From the NCBI GenBank assembly GCA_037043455.1, contig JAWPHD010011470.1, forward strand, positions 19,608 to 83,607: DNA of 64,000 nt, given 5' to 3'. The notes under the pieces were generated by a model. The model had not been told where the DNA came from, did not search any database, and was given only the letters and a program-made list of their open reading frames with translations. Both the position numbers and the translations under genes were made by a program. This DNA comes from Cyrtodaria siliqua. Its lineage: Eukaryota; Mollusca; Bivalvia; Adapedonta; Hiatellidae. Position 1 is the stretch's first letter, and every line of letters starts with the position of its first letter. This document shows positions 48,766 through 59,182 of the stretch, one piece after another.

Positions 48766-48802
48766 ACTCGAGCGCTTTCGGCTTTACGCCTTCTTCAGGA
48801 GT
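48766..48802 (-). ncRNA. Hammerhead-ribozyme-like motif (Penelope-type)
   Basis: On the minus strand the order is ACTC, CTGAAGA, AGGC-GTAA-AGCC, GAAA, GCGC, TC, GAGT. This fits the type-I hammerhead core CUGANGA, stem II, GAAA, a very short stem III closed by the A-U pair, the UC cleavage site, and stem I (ACUC with GAGU). Minimal stem III hammerheads are known from Penelope-like retroelements. Stem II is short (GGC/GCC plus a weak outer pair). No adjacent reverse transcriptase is visible. Activity is unproven. Confidence 0.5.
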
Positions 48803-49242
48803 ACAAAGACATGTAACATTTTCAAGAAAATCATCTAAACAACGATTGCAATGAAAAAAAATCTAGAAAAAAATGTACAAATGATTATAAAGATATGATT
48901 AATATGTTCTGATATTGGAAGAGAATGCCCGCAAAAGGGGCCCATTTAGATTTACAATAAATAAATAATAATACCGTAATTATATAACGCTATAAACGCC
49001 GAGAAAGCAACAAATATTCAGACCGTTAGTAAACGTCGTGAACGTCAAATTTGTTTACTTTCAAAAAAACGGAAATGACGTCATATGAGGGTGTATATAA
49101 TATTTACTTGTCACATGTGACTGGCGTCAGACTGATATTTTTCATCGCGTATAATACAAATTTACTCTCCCTCTGATGTGGGAAGAGATGTTTATTTTAT
49201 TCGATACCAATGTTTGTGTGTGCGCAACACGCTCTTGTTTTT
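48803..49242 (+). mobile_element. AT-rich stretch ending in a hairpin plus GCTCTTGTT tail
   Basis: Most of this is unrecognised. At 49214-49242 GTGTGTGCGCAACACGCTCTTGTTTT forms a short hairpin (GTGT/ACAC) followed by CTCTTGTT, the same terminal signature as the satellite-cored elements. The head of this copy is not identified. Confidence 0.4.
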
Positions 49243-49244
49243 TA

Positions 49245-52200
49245 ACAAGAATATCTCTAATACCGTCAATGATATTGCTTTGAAACTTTGTTTGAACATT
49301 CACTAGGGTAACCCCTTATCTGTTCACTAAGACCCACCCCACCAATGATCTTGACCTTGAATTCAAAGACAAATGATTTATCCAGCCTTTATTCTAAGTT
49401 TGGATTCTTGGAAGTCCTGACTTCTTACCTTAAAATGTTGAAAGTCCCATAATTTTTTTAGTAAGTCCCAATTTTACGGGGTCACTTTTTATTGAATAAT
49501 TTATTTTGTGTGTGTGTTGTATAATTATGTTCTCATTTAAAGTGTTATTTGAAGTGCTTTGATTATTGAATTAATCAATAAAAAATACTAACATTTGACT
49601 TTTGTGTGTTGTTTTACATATATATAAAACCAATTATCAGTTTGCGTTATAATGGTTTATAGGCATATTATTAAGATTTTGAAAAAAGTAGCTAATCTTT
49701 TTACCTTAATCTAGGCCTTAATAGTCTACCTAAGTCAACTCTTAATGCATAAATATAGGTAAAAAGGTAAAAGGTTAAAACTAATATAATGTTTAACCAC
49801 TTTGGTGCTAAAGCAACATCTTTATAAAATGTCTCTAAACCTGACTGGCATAAAATGGATACTGTTTTATGTTTAAGTAATATGAGTGCAGTGGACTGTT
49901 GGACCTTGGCTAATAAGTCAAACAACAAAAACAATGACTAAATAAAATTCTTTATTACATGTAACTATAATGAAACTTATCAAACTATTATCATAGTATA
50001 ACACATGCAAACAAAGATATTACCAAACAACTGTAAACAAAAATATAGCATATACATTATACATGTGGAGCAGCAGCAGCCTGTTCAGATTCATAATTTT
50101 TATGTTTTTTATTGACCCCAAAATCAAGAAGTGATCGCTGAGACATTATAGGCGTTTATGACATTGTTTAAAAAAGAAGTCTATTAAAATGTTGTTTTGA
50201 GTAAAGATGCTCATTTTATTGTAAAATCACCAATAAAATATTGCTAGACTACATCTTCTGGCTTGCAGTTTTCACTCGCCGAACAAGTGAATTTACTGAC
50301 CAGGTGTTTAATTATAAATTACCGGTAATGACGCATTCTTTAGTTCAAATTCGCCGACAATGTTTGCTAACACATCGTATGACTATTTTTTATTGAGCAA
50401 AGACGAAGCGGTTTAGCAATTATTCAATTACGAACGTTAGCACAACAGTCAGCTGTCGTGTGAAATTAATCTATCTTTAATTACTACACAAAACCAAGAG
50501 ATCAATAATACATATTTCTGTGTGAATAATTCAAGTACCCGGCTGACTTATTGCTACTTCTATATTCATTACGCGTGCAGAGAACCAGAACAAAAAATCT
50601 CAATTTTAACAAAAAGTAACGTGAACCAGTCATCGAAAATTTTCAATTAACGCTTCAGCGATTTATGTCGTGCGTGCCTCCAATCAACACATAATAAATA
50701 GTCCACTGCAGTTTTGACTGGTGTGTATTCGATTTAGTTGTTTTATAGAGGGAAAAAAGACAATACGATATACGAAAAAAATTCCAGGATGTCTTATATT
50801 TTATTTTTTGGCGTCCCGACCAAACTTTTAGGCGTAATTTCCAAAATTAATTCATATTTGCCAATGTCCGAATATTTTGAGAGGGAACGGTAAATTAACA
50901 TTCTACGGTAAGTATTTTTAACTGTGATGTTCGGGGCAATCTTACCTTCGTTGTTTACGGTAATTACGAAAATGCATCCATTAATGATCACTTATTGGTA
51001 ATTATGCGGCTATTCTATAAACTGTCTAAAATTACGGTACTCAGATTGGGCAAACTGTAAAACCTGTGAAATCAGTACACCGAGACACACCTTACACGCG
51101 GGTAGAGTGAGTGGTACACTGTTTGATCTGTGGAACTGTCACGTTCTAGTCACAAGTGTAGTTATATGCTGGCTAATGCGGACTGTGTAATAGTATACTG
51201 GGCTATATGTGATTCAATCCACAACAGTGAACTAATATAAAATGTGTAAACAATGAACTAATGAACAATTATGACATCTAGTTTATTATATTAAATTATA
51301 TATTTTGTTTGAAATGTAGCAATGAACTTTATTGAATAATGCAATTTTAAAACATGTTGATTATTTTATTACAAAATAAAAACATACAAGGTATAGCAGA
51401 AAATAAATTAAAATTATAAAATAGTCGTGTTCTTTATCGATTTAATTGCACCATCATGTTATTCCTCAAATCGAAGCTAAAAAACAGCATGCCATGCTTA
51501 TAGTATGAAATAAAAAAATAGTTCATGTGTCTGTACAAACAGACAACAAATCGCACAGCACTTAACCTGTGTAGGCGAGACCGTATTTTTTTTGCTGGTA
51601 ATGCCAGATAATGGAATGGCCCACTAGCTACGACAGCGACAACACAAAACAACCCGTAACACCTACATTGGAATGGTTTTACCTGGTTTAGACAATTGTT
51701 TCAACACGCCCCTGACCGATTACACAAAATTATAGCATGGGTCAGTAATAATGTAATTGTTTCAAAATGGCTCGTTAATAACAGTAAAAAATCACTATCA
51801 AAAACTTTTTATTTAATTGCATCAAACAAGTTACAGTTAAATTCATTGAAGTATATTCTGCTGCCTCTGTTGGTAATTATCGAGATACAATCAGCAATTA
51901 GAAGTTGTTGATCGTAATTTTAACCTGTCATTTTCGGCGAATAATTCATCTTTTCCCGATGTCCGAATTTATAAAAGCATCAAAACTATTGAAATAAGAT
52001 TGATTTCTTAATATGTCCGAGCACTAGTTTTATTATTTTCTTCAATTAATTAGGTGTCCGGAATTAATGAGTGTCCGGACTCATTGAGTAAATACAGTAG
52101 GTATCAAAACTTAAAACCAATGCTGAAACCTGACGCAATTCACCGATTCTCCGATTTGCAGACCCACAGACGAAGACACAGTCACAGGATGAAGACATTG

Positions 52201-52562
52201 AAAAATCTAATATCATGAGTTTATTTGTATTATTCGTTTATTGTTTTCATTTATACTTTATACACTCAGAATCAAAGTGGATGGGGTACACAAAATGTTG
52301 ATTGTCCACTTCGCTCGCATTGTTTACTTGTTTGCAAATGTGCCGTATGGATTCGTGATTTACCGATAAACGAATAGGTTTACGATTTTTAGAAACTGCT
52401 AATCATTATCTTTGTAATACAAAGGAAAATTATTTCAATTTGGAGGACCCTTTAACATTATCCTTGCTGAAATAAGCACATGGCAGGTGATGCAAGTGTT
52501 CTGTGGAACACAATTCTAGTTTCTCTAAACATCAATATTAACTAAAAGCATTTGCATTTCAG
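49245..52562. other. Mostly unique AT-rich sequence, putative intron
   Basis: No codon-biased frame, element terminus or RNA gene is evident over about 3.3 kb. Frames of 60-77 codons on either strand overlap each other and match nothing I know. 51990-52095 carries GTGTCCGGA(A/C)T(T/C)A-type repeats. The last 20 bases before 52563 (TTTGCATTTCAG) form a good 3' splice site for the Ig exon. Confidence 0.5.
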
Positions 52563-52859
52563 GTATCCTTAGTGTAGCTGTTAAAGTATCATCCATTAGT
52601 ATTTCTGCAGCCATAATCAACAGCACAGTTAGGCTTGACTGTAGTTCAGTCAATAATGTTTATCCACAATGGAAAGACGATACTCTTATATACAATGTCA
52701 ATGGCAAGCCAGAATTTGTCAATTCTAATCTTGGAGAAAAGCTGTTAAGACTGTCATGGGGAACCAACATGAAGGATCTCATGATTAGTAATATACAGTG
52801 GAAAGATCAGGGAAAGTATCGGTGTGGCGCTACTGTAGCTATAGACTTGGAAGTCAGAG
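52563..52859 (+). CDS. V-set immunoglobulin-domain exon of a host gene (partial)
   Basis: A 297-nt block runs between TTTGCATTTCAG and G|GTACAT and is open in one frame, with phase-1 borders at both ends, the classic Ig-domain exon phase. It encodes about 98 residues with all V-type hallmarks: strand B TVRLDCSS (Cys26, codon at 52640), Trp36 in PQWKDD, an RLSW/LMISNI strand D-E region, and the DQGKYRC motif (Asp81, Gly83, Tyr85, Cys87, codon at 52823). The 61-residue Cys spacing fits V- or I-set. It would be secreted or at the cell surface. There is no ATG in frame, so it needs an upstream leader, possibly 28321-28380. If the weak donor is not used, TAA at 52865 would end the protein after Gly-Thr, giving a single-domain secreted molecule. 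Ligand and gene name are unknown. Confidence 0.8.
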
Positions 52860-52977
52860 GTACATAATTATTATATATTCATTATTTGTATGTACAGTCT
52901 AACCTGTCTTAAGATAGTCAGTAAAAGTTGTCTCTTAAGACAGGTGGTCTCAAATAAGGATTGACAAAATTATTTTT

Positions 52978-53470
52978 AGCTCTACTGGCCAAAGACCAGC
53001 AGAGCTTCTGGGATGATGTCCGTCCATCCGTTTAACTTTTACCTCGTTTACACTATCGGGCCTTCATTTTTAGCTCTACTGGCCAAAGGCCAGCGGAGCA
53101 TATGGCATGGCGAGTTGTCCGTCGTCCATCCATCATACATGTGATACCTCACGGCGTGAGATAGAATCTCACGGAATTTTAACCCTCCTCCTGGCCCCAC
53201 GGACTCCCATAAAAACGATCTCAAAACAGTTTGCAATTTGTTATTCCAAAATCCCAAACTTGTTTCTTGGTCTTAATCATTAAGATGCTTGATTTTAAAT
53301 ACAAACGTTTGTAAGCAAGAGTGGAGATGTTCAAGACTTGTTTATTGTCGCATGGCTGTGTTGTTTTGGGATCACTCTGCGTCCGTCGTCTGTCGTCCGT
53401 CGTCCGTCCGTCGTCGTCGTCGTTAACTTTTCTTCAAACGACTTCTCAGAAACCGCTGGGCTAATTTTGA
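52978..53470 (+). mobile_element. Two or three stacked element heads
   Basis: The heads are AGCTCTACTGGCC-AAA-GACCAGCAGAGC at 52978-53006 and AGCTCTACTGGCC-AAA-GGCCAGCGGAGC at 53072-53100. Each follows TTTTT and is followed by a GTCCGTC tract. A third head-like segment (TTGTTTTGGGATCACTCTGCGTCCGTCG) lies at about 53360-53400. It resembles the minus-strand head at 62645-62745. Elements have evidently inserted near each other's 5' ends. Confidence 0.8.
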
Positions 53471-54932
53471 CCAAACTTCACATGGATGATCCTTAAATGA
53501 ATGCTTTTTAAATTTGTTAAAATTAGGTCAGTGCGACATCCAAGATGGCCGCCATTACCGTATATGGTCGAAACCTTAAAAAATCTTCTTCTCCAGAACC
53601 GCTGGACAGATTTCAACAGTTTTTCTTTTAAAATGATCGCCAATGCCTAGACTATCAATTTTTTTCAAATGTGGCCGTGCCCCGGGGATCCAAAGTTTGT
53701 ATATGGAGATTTTGCATGTTTTTCATATAGACATATTGGAAAAAATCTTTTTCTCTGAAACCATAAGGCACAGAGCTCTTATGTATTACATGTAGCATCT
53801 GCTTATGGTCCTCTACTAAGTTTGTTCAAATAGTGACCCTGGGGTCAAATTTATCCCCGCCCCGGGGGTCACAGTTTTACATAGACTTATAAAGGAAAAA
53901 CAATTAAAAAATCTTCTCGGAAACTACAAGAGCCAGAGGTTTGATATTTTGCATTTACTATAAGCTTATGGTCCTTTAGCAAGTTTATTCAAATGGTGAC
54001 CCTCGGGTCACATTTGACCCCGCCCCAACGGTCACATGTTTTGCATAGACATGTATAGGGAAAAACTTAAAAAATCTTCTTCTCTGAAACTGCAAGAGCC
54101 AGAGGTTTAATATTTTGCATTTGCTATAAGCTTATGGTCCTCTACCAAGTTTGTTCAAATGGTGACCCAGGGGTCACATTTGGCCACACCCCGGGGGTCA
54201 CAGTTTTACTTGTATAGGGAAAAACTGAAAAAAATCATCTTCTCTGGAACCACATGGGTCACCGTTTTACATAGACTTATATAGGATTTTATTTTTAAAA
54301 ATCTTCTCGGAAACTGCAAGAGCCAGAAGTTTGATATTTTGCATTTACTATAAGGTTATAGACCATTACCAAGTATGTTCAAATGGCGACCCTTGGGTCA
54401 CATTTGGTCCCGTCCCAAGGGTCACATGTTTTACCTAGACATGTATAGGGAAAACCTTAAAAAATCTTCTCTGAAACTGCAAGAGCCAGAGGTTTAATAT
54501 TTTGCATTTGATATAAGCGTATGGTTCTCTACCAATTTTATTCAAATGGTGACCCTGGGGTCCTATGGTCCTTTACCAAGTTTGTTCAAATGGTGACCGT
54601 GGGGTCATGTTTGACATAGACTTGTATAGGGAAAAACTTAAAAAATCTTCTTCTCTGAAACCACAAAGCTCTCATATATTACATGTAGCCCTGGGGTCAC
54701 ATTTGGCCCTGCCGAAGGTGTTACATGCCAACACCTTCATTTTGTATTTGATATTTACCAAACTTGGTCAGTGTCTTCATATCAATGTTGTTATACACCA
54801 CAGAGCCCACATTTCTTGAACAATCTTAACCAAACTTGCACAGATTGTATATGACTATAAGATTTCGAAGAAGTTTGATAATGTGCCAGTACTCAGGTGA
54901 TCGATTTCGGCCCATATTGGCCCTCTTGTTAT
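53470..54932 (+). repeat. 165-bp tandem family, second locus, with tail
   Basis: It starts with ACCAAACTTCACATGGATGATCC and CCAAGATGGCCGCCATTACC (also at 24590-24690). About six diverged units of the AGCTTATGGTCC family follow. The tail at 54896-54932 is CAGGTGATCGATTTC, hairpin GGCC/GGCC, CTCTTGTT. Confidence 0.85.
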
Positions 54933-54934
54933 AA

Positions 54935-56030
54935 TTTTGACACCTTACCTGGGGCCCGAGGGGTAATGTTTGATCGTCAGACAGTAATCTAATCAAAGGA
55001 TTATCCTAGTAGCATGCTGTTGAAGTCATTAATGATGTAGGTAATTAATTGGATTATGACTTGAAACAAACTGCTATCATTTATATAGACTTGGAAAATG
55101 AAAATTATTGGATAGAGAAAATGAAAGTAGAATTTTCATTTGGGGTTTCTATTCCTCAGAGCTTTTGGACAATGAAAATAGGTAACTAAATAATAGTGTT
55201 AGATGATATTAAATGTTTGTATCATACTTGTCATTCAAATTTCATAATTATAAAAAAAAAAAAATCAGCATGAAAATATAATATTTTTTAATAAAATTAA
55301 TGTTATGACTATCTCCCTTTTCTAAAAGAAGTTAGTAAAAAATATTTTAAAACTGTATTTTGTGGCATTCATTTATAATATTTGGGTAAAAAAATACCCT
55401 GTGCACGCTAACATTTATGATTAAAAAAAACGCCCAGATTTTTGCATGAGTCTCCTATAAATAAATCACTAAATTCCCAGATTGAGGTCCTGAAAATATG
55501 TATGATCCATTAACTTTTACATTGTTAAGACGAAACAGCATTCATTTTTTATCCAATCTTTACCAAACTTTACCACTTTTTAATATCAATGAAAGCTCAA
55601 ACACGTTCCAAAACCAGCAACACTGGAGTTGAATTATCGAAAAATGTGTTAACTTTTTGGTGTCTGCTCTCTGGCACTCTCTAGCACTGTCATTTTCCAT
55701 TCGATATTTTCCAAACTGTACCAGATTGTTGATATCAATGAAAGCTTGGACAAGTTCGAAAACAAGCAAGATCAGACCAGTAACAATGAAGTTATGACCC
55801 TTTACTTTAATGGTGGCCACTGCTGAGGTTTTGGATTTTTGACTTCCGGAAATTTACATTTGTTATATTTCTAAAATTATAATAAAACTGGAAAAAATAA
55901 TTATACACTAACAAAGTTATGCCCAATAGGGATATTTTAGTGCAAACAAAATGAACATTTTTGAGAATTTTTTTTTTACCTCACATTTTGTGCCCAAAAT
56001 TGACACTTTTAACATAAGCCAAAATGGGGG
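54935..56030. repeat. Unique AT-rich stretch with GATCTTTACC-family units
   Basis: 55500-55830 holds two units of the TTTACCAAACTTTACC/TATCAATGAAAGCT/GACCAGTAACA family also seen at 36.4-37.5 kb. The rest is unrecognised. A possible 22-nt micro-exon at 55160-55181 is discussed under rejected items. Confidence 0.65.
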
Positions 56031-56032
56031 TA

Positions 56033-56233
56033 AGTAGTATAGATACTGAGAGAACCAGGCCAGTTTCCCCTCGCGGGGAACGAGAATAACTAGTGAAATA
56101 TGCCAGGGGTGACTCAGGCGTAACTTTCATAAATGTAAGTTACGCCTAAATCAACATCCCAACATATTTCAACAGTTTTCTCAAGCACCCCGCTCAGGGA
56201 AACTCGCCTGATACTCTCAGTATCTATACTACT
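56033..56233. mobile_element. 201-bp palindromic element
   Basis: AGTAGTATAGATACTGAGAG begins the left arm. The right arm ends CTCTCAGTATCTATACTACT, and the match runs 35 bp inward to AGTTTCCC/GGGAAACT. A second palindrome, GGCGTAAC...GTTACGCC, lies at the centre. It flanks the 3' side of the polymerase locus. It may be an independent MITE or a collapsed pair of element termini. Confidence 0.8.
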
Positions 56234-56278
56234 AATCAATCCGGTTTGTCATTTTAATAGCATAACATTTGCAACTCG

Positions 56279-56641
56279 TTAAGCAAAGTCAGAAGGAACC
56301 GGGCAATAGTCTTCATCATCGCTCTGTATATCGTTTTTTACCATGGAGTATTTTATTTTCCTACACTTTGCTATTTTGTATTTCAGTTCAAGAAGCTCTT
56401 CTCTGTTTCCGACCAGCTCATGTTCATAATTATCCATTTCAACTAGCAGTTGTCTGTTTTTGGTGTCCATAAAATCATCACGGACTACCTCATATTCTAC
56501 TTGGAGTTGCTTACCTCTCATCAATTCTCTTCTATATTTATCTTTTAAATGGTTAAGTTTTCTGAAAACCTTTTCTAATCTTTCTTGTTCCATTATATAA
56601 TAGTATATATAATTATTTTTAAACCCTTGAATACTACTCAA
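56279..56641 (-). CDS. Small coiled-coil protein next to the polymerase gene
   Basis: A 120-codon frame is rich in charged and Leu residues with heptad-like spacing (EQERLEKVFRKLNHLKDKY, then LLVEMDNYEHELVGNREELL), ending in an acidic tail with DDED. A second in-frame Met (MEQERLEK, about residue 17) removes a Tyr/Ile-rich leader and may be the true start. It lies about 10 nt downstream of the polymerase reading frame on the same strand, a viral or transposon-like compact layout. I do not recognise its family. Its role, for example accessory or structural protein, is unknown. Confidence 0.6.
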   Translation of the reverse strand: MSSIQGFKNNYIYYYIMEQERLEKVFRKLNHLKDKYRRELMRGKQLQVEYEVVRDDFMDTKNRQLLVEMDNYEHELVGNREELLELKYKIAKCRKIKYSMVKNDIQSDDEDYCPVPSDFA

Positions 56642-56650
56642 CTATTACAA

Positions 56651-59182
56651 TTAACTGTATGCTAACGTATCTTGTCCGTTATCTAGTATGTACCGTTTAT
56701 CATCATAAGCTGATAAACTTTTTTTATTTATTGCATAGCTGCTTATGTTATGCTTTTGTGATCTGATGACTTTCATCTCATGGTGAGCTTCTGTTGCCGT
56801 AAACAAAATCTTTTTGTAATCATCATGTGCTATCTGTTTTTTAACAACACACTTTTTAACACCCTTGCATTTCTTTGCGCTAACCTCATTATCTAGCACA
56901 TACGAATATAGTTTACTTCATAGTCCGACAAATTCAACAATAGGCATACCGCACGTTTCATCTTTCATCTTGCCAATAACCTTTTTATTATCATTAAAAT
57001 GAAACTGACTTTTTGGATCAAAATCACAATTATCAAACTGTTCTTTATCCTTGTAAAAGTCTGCATACACATCTTTTGTTTTTATTTCATAACACAAGGA
57101 ATCGGTATCAGTAAATAATAACTTAGCTTTTCTATCATATTTGTTTTTGATATAGTTGTAATGGAAATCATACATCAAATATTTTGACAAGTCTAAAATA
57201 CACATACCAACATAAATAGGGCGATTTAAAACTAATCGTTCTTTTATTCTGTTTATGGCAAATAAATTTTCATTAAACATTTTACAAGAAATAAATGAAG
57301 GTCTTGCTGCGTATTTTAAAAGGACCTCCTCGTCGTGAGTCAATTTAACATTAATTATTTTTCTCAAATTTTCCATAGTTTTGCCAAAAACTGAATTGTT
57401 CATCAGTTTGAAGAAATCCTTTTCAAAAGCATTTTTACCGGCTGTTCTCTTAGCAGTATTAAAGTCTATGTACGTCTTTAACCACTGTGATTCGTCAAAC
57501 TGTAGTATCCGGTGTATTTTTGTTACCTTTAATCCAAGCTTTTTATACAATTCTAAGTTTCTAAAATGCACGACATACTTTTCTTTATTTTTCAACGTCG
57601 TAACAAGTTTGTTAACTTTGCTAGATCCTAAATTAAACTTTTGTTTTAAATTTTTACAATAGTCTGACAACCACTCATCTTTTATATTTAAACTTTCTGG
57701 GGCGAGAGGATAATCATTATGCGAGTCATGTAGTTTTTCGGGATACTCGATATCGCACTCAACAATGTAATTTGATTTTCCTTTTTCAAACTTATTAACC
57801 CACTTGAAGTTGCCAGTGGGTAACGGTTGGCACATAGCCCACCCATACAAGTTATGAGCATCGAGATATATTATGTACTTGCTTTCTTTTTTCTTGTCAT
57901 AGTTTTTCATATATTTATTGTTAGCCCGTGAATATCTATTTGCAATATAACTCGTACCACCTCTTAATCCTTTTTCCACAAACAAATATTGGTCAATATC
58001 AGTTATTAAATCCAGTTGGATACCAGTCATCTTGAGGCATGCATCCCAGGCTAAACCAGGACTACTGAAGTAATGGCAAGGATCTAATTTGTAATACTCA
58101 ATACACATTTTTCTAAAGTTTTCAAAAACATCTGCAAGCAGCAGTACATCAGTCTTAAGATACAGATCATGATATTCGCCCATATTTTTAATCTTAAATG
58201 TTTTCCATATGTTTTTAGCATGATCGTAATCTGCATCTGAAATGTGCTCATCATTTAATTGAGAATAAAAGCTATCTTTGCCAGGTAACTTAGTATCCTC
58301 AAAGCGTTCAAAACTGTTCATATAATCATAAGGATAAACGCCTTTTCTTTTTAGCAAGTCTAACTTTTTACGGCTATATTCTTGAGATATGTATTGAAAC
58401 GACGGAACGTTTTTTACTAGATTATCTAATGACTGAGACATGAACTGAAAACTATCAATAAACACTAAACTTTTCCCAAGCATAAAAGCCATATACTTTT
58501 CCATGTTATTTGGTATAACATTTATGTTTTGTTTAAACTTTCCGATGTGTTGCATTATAAAATGAGAGTCATATCCTCTCAAGTTATGAAACACAACAGG
58601 TATTTTTCTAGTCAACCTGAAGTTAATATTACATATGTCATGAGTGCTTCCCCTATACTTTCCAGTTATATGACAATGGTCCCTGACTTTTCTGATGGAG
58701 TTTTTGTATGCTACTGTATAACCCGCGTCACCTTTTTTGAGAGTTGTTGCAAAACCATTACCACAAATATGACATGATTTAGATTTTTGGAATCTAGCTT
58801 CTTCTTCCTGTGACATTACTAGATCTTTTTTGAAGTTTGCATTCTTAGTTTTCTTGCACCACTTTTCTTCTTCTATCATTTTTTCAAAAAAGTTGTAAAC
58901 AGCATTCGGACCTCTATACGCTACAACTGGTTTTGAATATTGATCATCATAGCAACAAACAACCTTATACCCATAACTGCAATCAGTATGCTTTTGATAT
59001 GCTTCTGTATGTGATTTTTTAGGATTGTTTGATGCTGAAGAAATACTTTCGGTTACTGCTTCAAAATCAGCATATATTACAAACGGAACCATTAGTTGCC
59101 TGTCGTAGTTTTTGTCTCGCCTTTTGAAAAAATGCGAGACTATAGGTGTTGCTAATGTTGGCGGGCTCGACGGCAGCAACAT
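56651..59182 (-). pseudogene. Protein-primed-type family-B DNA polymerase of a Polinton-like element
   Basis: DNA polymerase type B of the viral/organellar class, with proofreading and polymerase domains in order. Exo I is YADFE (Asp39/Glu41 counted from the ATG at 59182). A zinc-type insert follows: CHIC (137-140) with DHCHITGKYRG (168-178). Exo II is LRGYDSHF (Asp205), Exo III YLKTD (341-345), Pol A DAHNLYGWAM (Asp441), Pol B KLMNNSVFG (592-600) and Pol C TDTDSL (Asp692/Asp694). All catalytic residues are present. A single in-frame TGA at 56918-56920 interrupts the frame, which then continues uninterrupted to 56651 with the usual C-terminal segment. The stop may be a CpG decay of an Arg codon. 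The region upstream of Exo I is much shorter than usual and abuts the inverted-repeat cluster, so the N-terminus is probably lost. Such polymerases replicate Polinton/Maverick or adintovirus-like elements; no integrase, ATPase or capsid gene is visible here. Confidence 0.88.

Noticed and set aside
55160..55181. 22-nt micro-exon downstream of the Ig exon (CCTCAG | ... | GTAACT)
   Set aside because: Splice consensus is fair and a phase-1 start reads open, but 22 nt is too short to judge and shows no recognisable protein content. Kept only as a lead for cDNA checks.
57381..58777. Plus-strand frames opposite the polymerase
   Set aside because: They are antisense shadows of the polymerase reading frame with no independent support.
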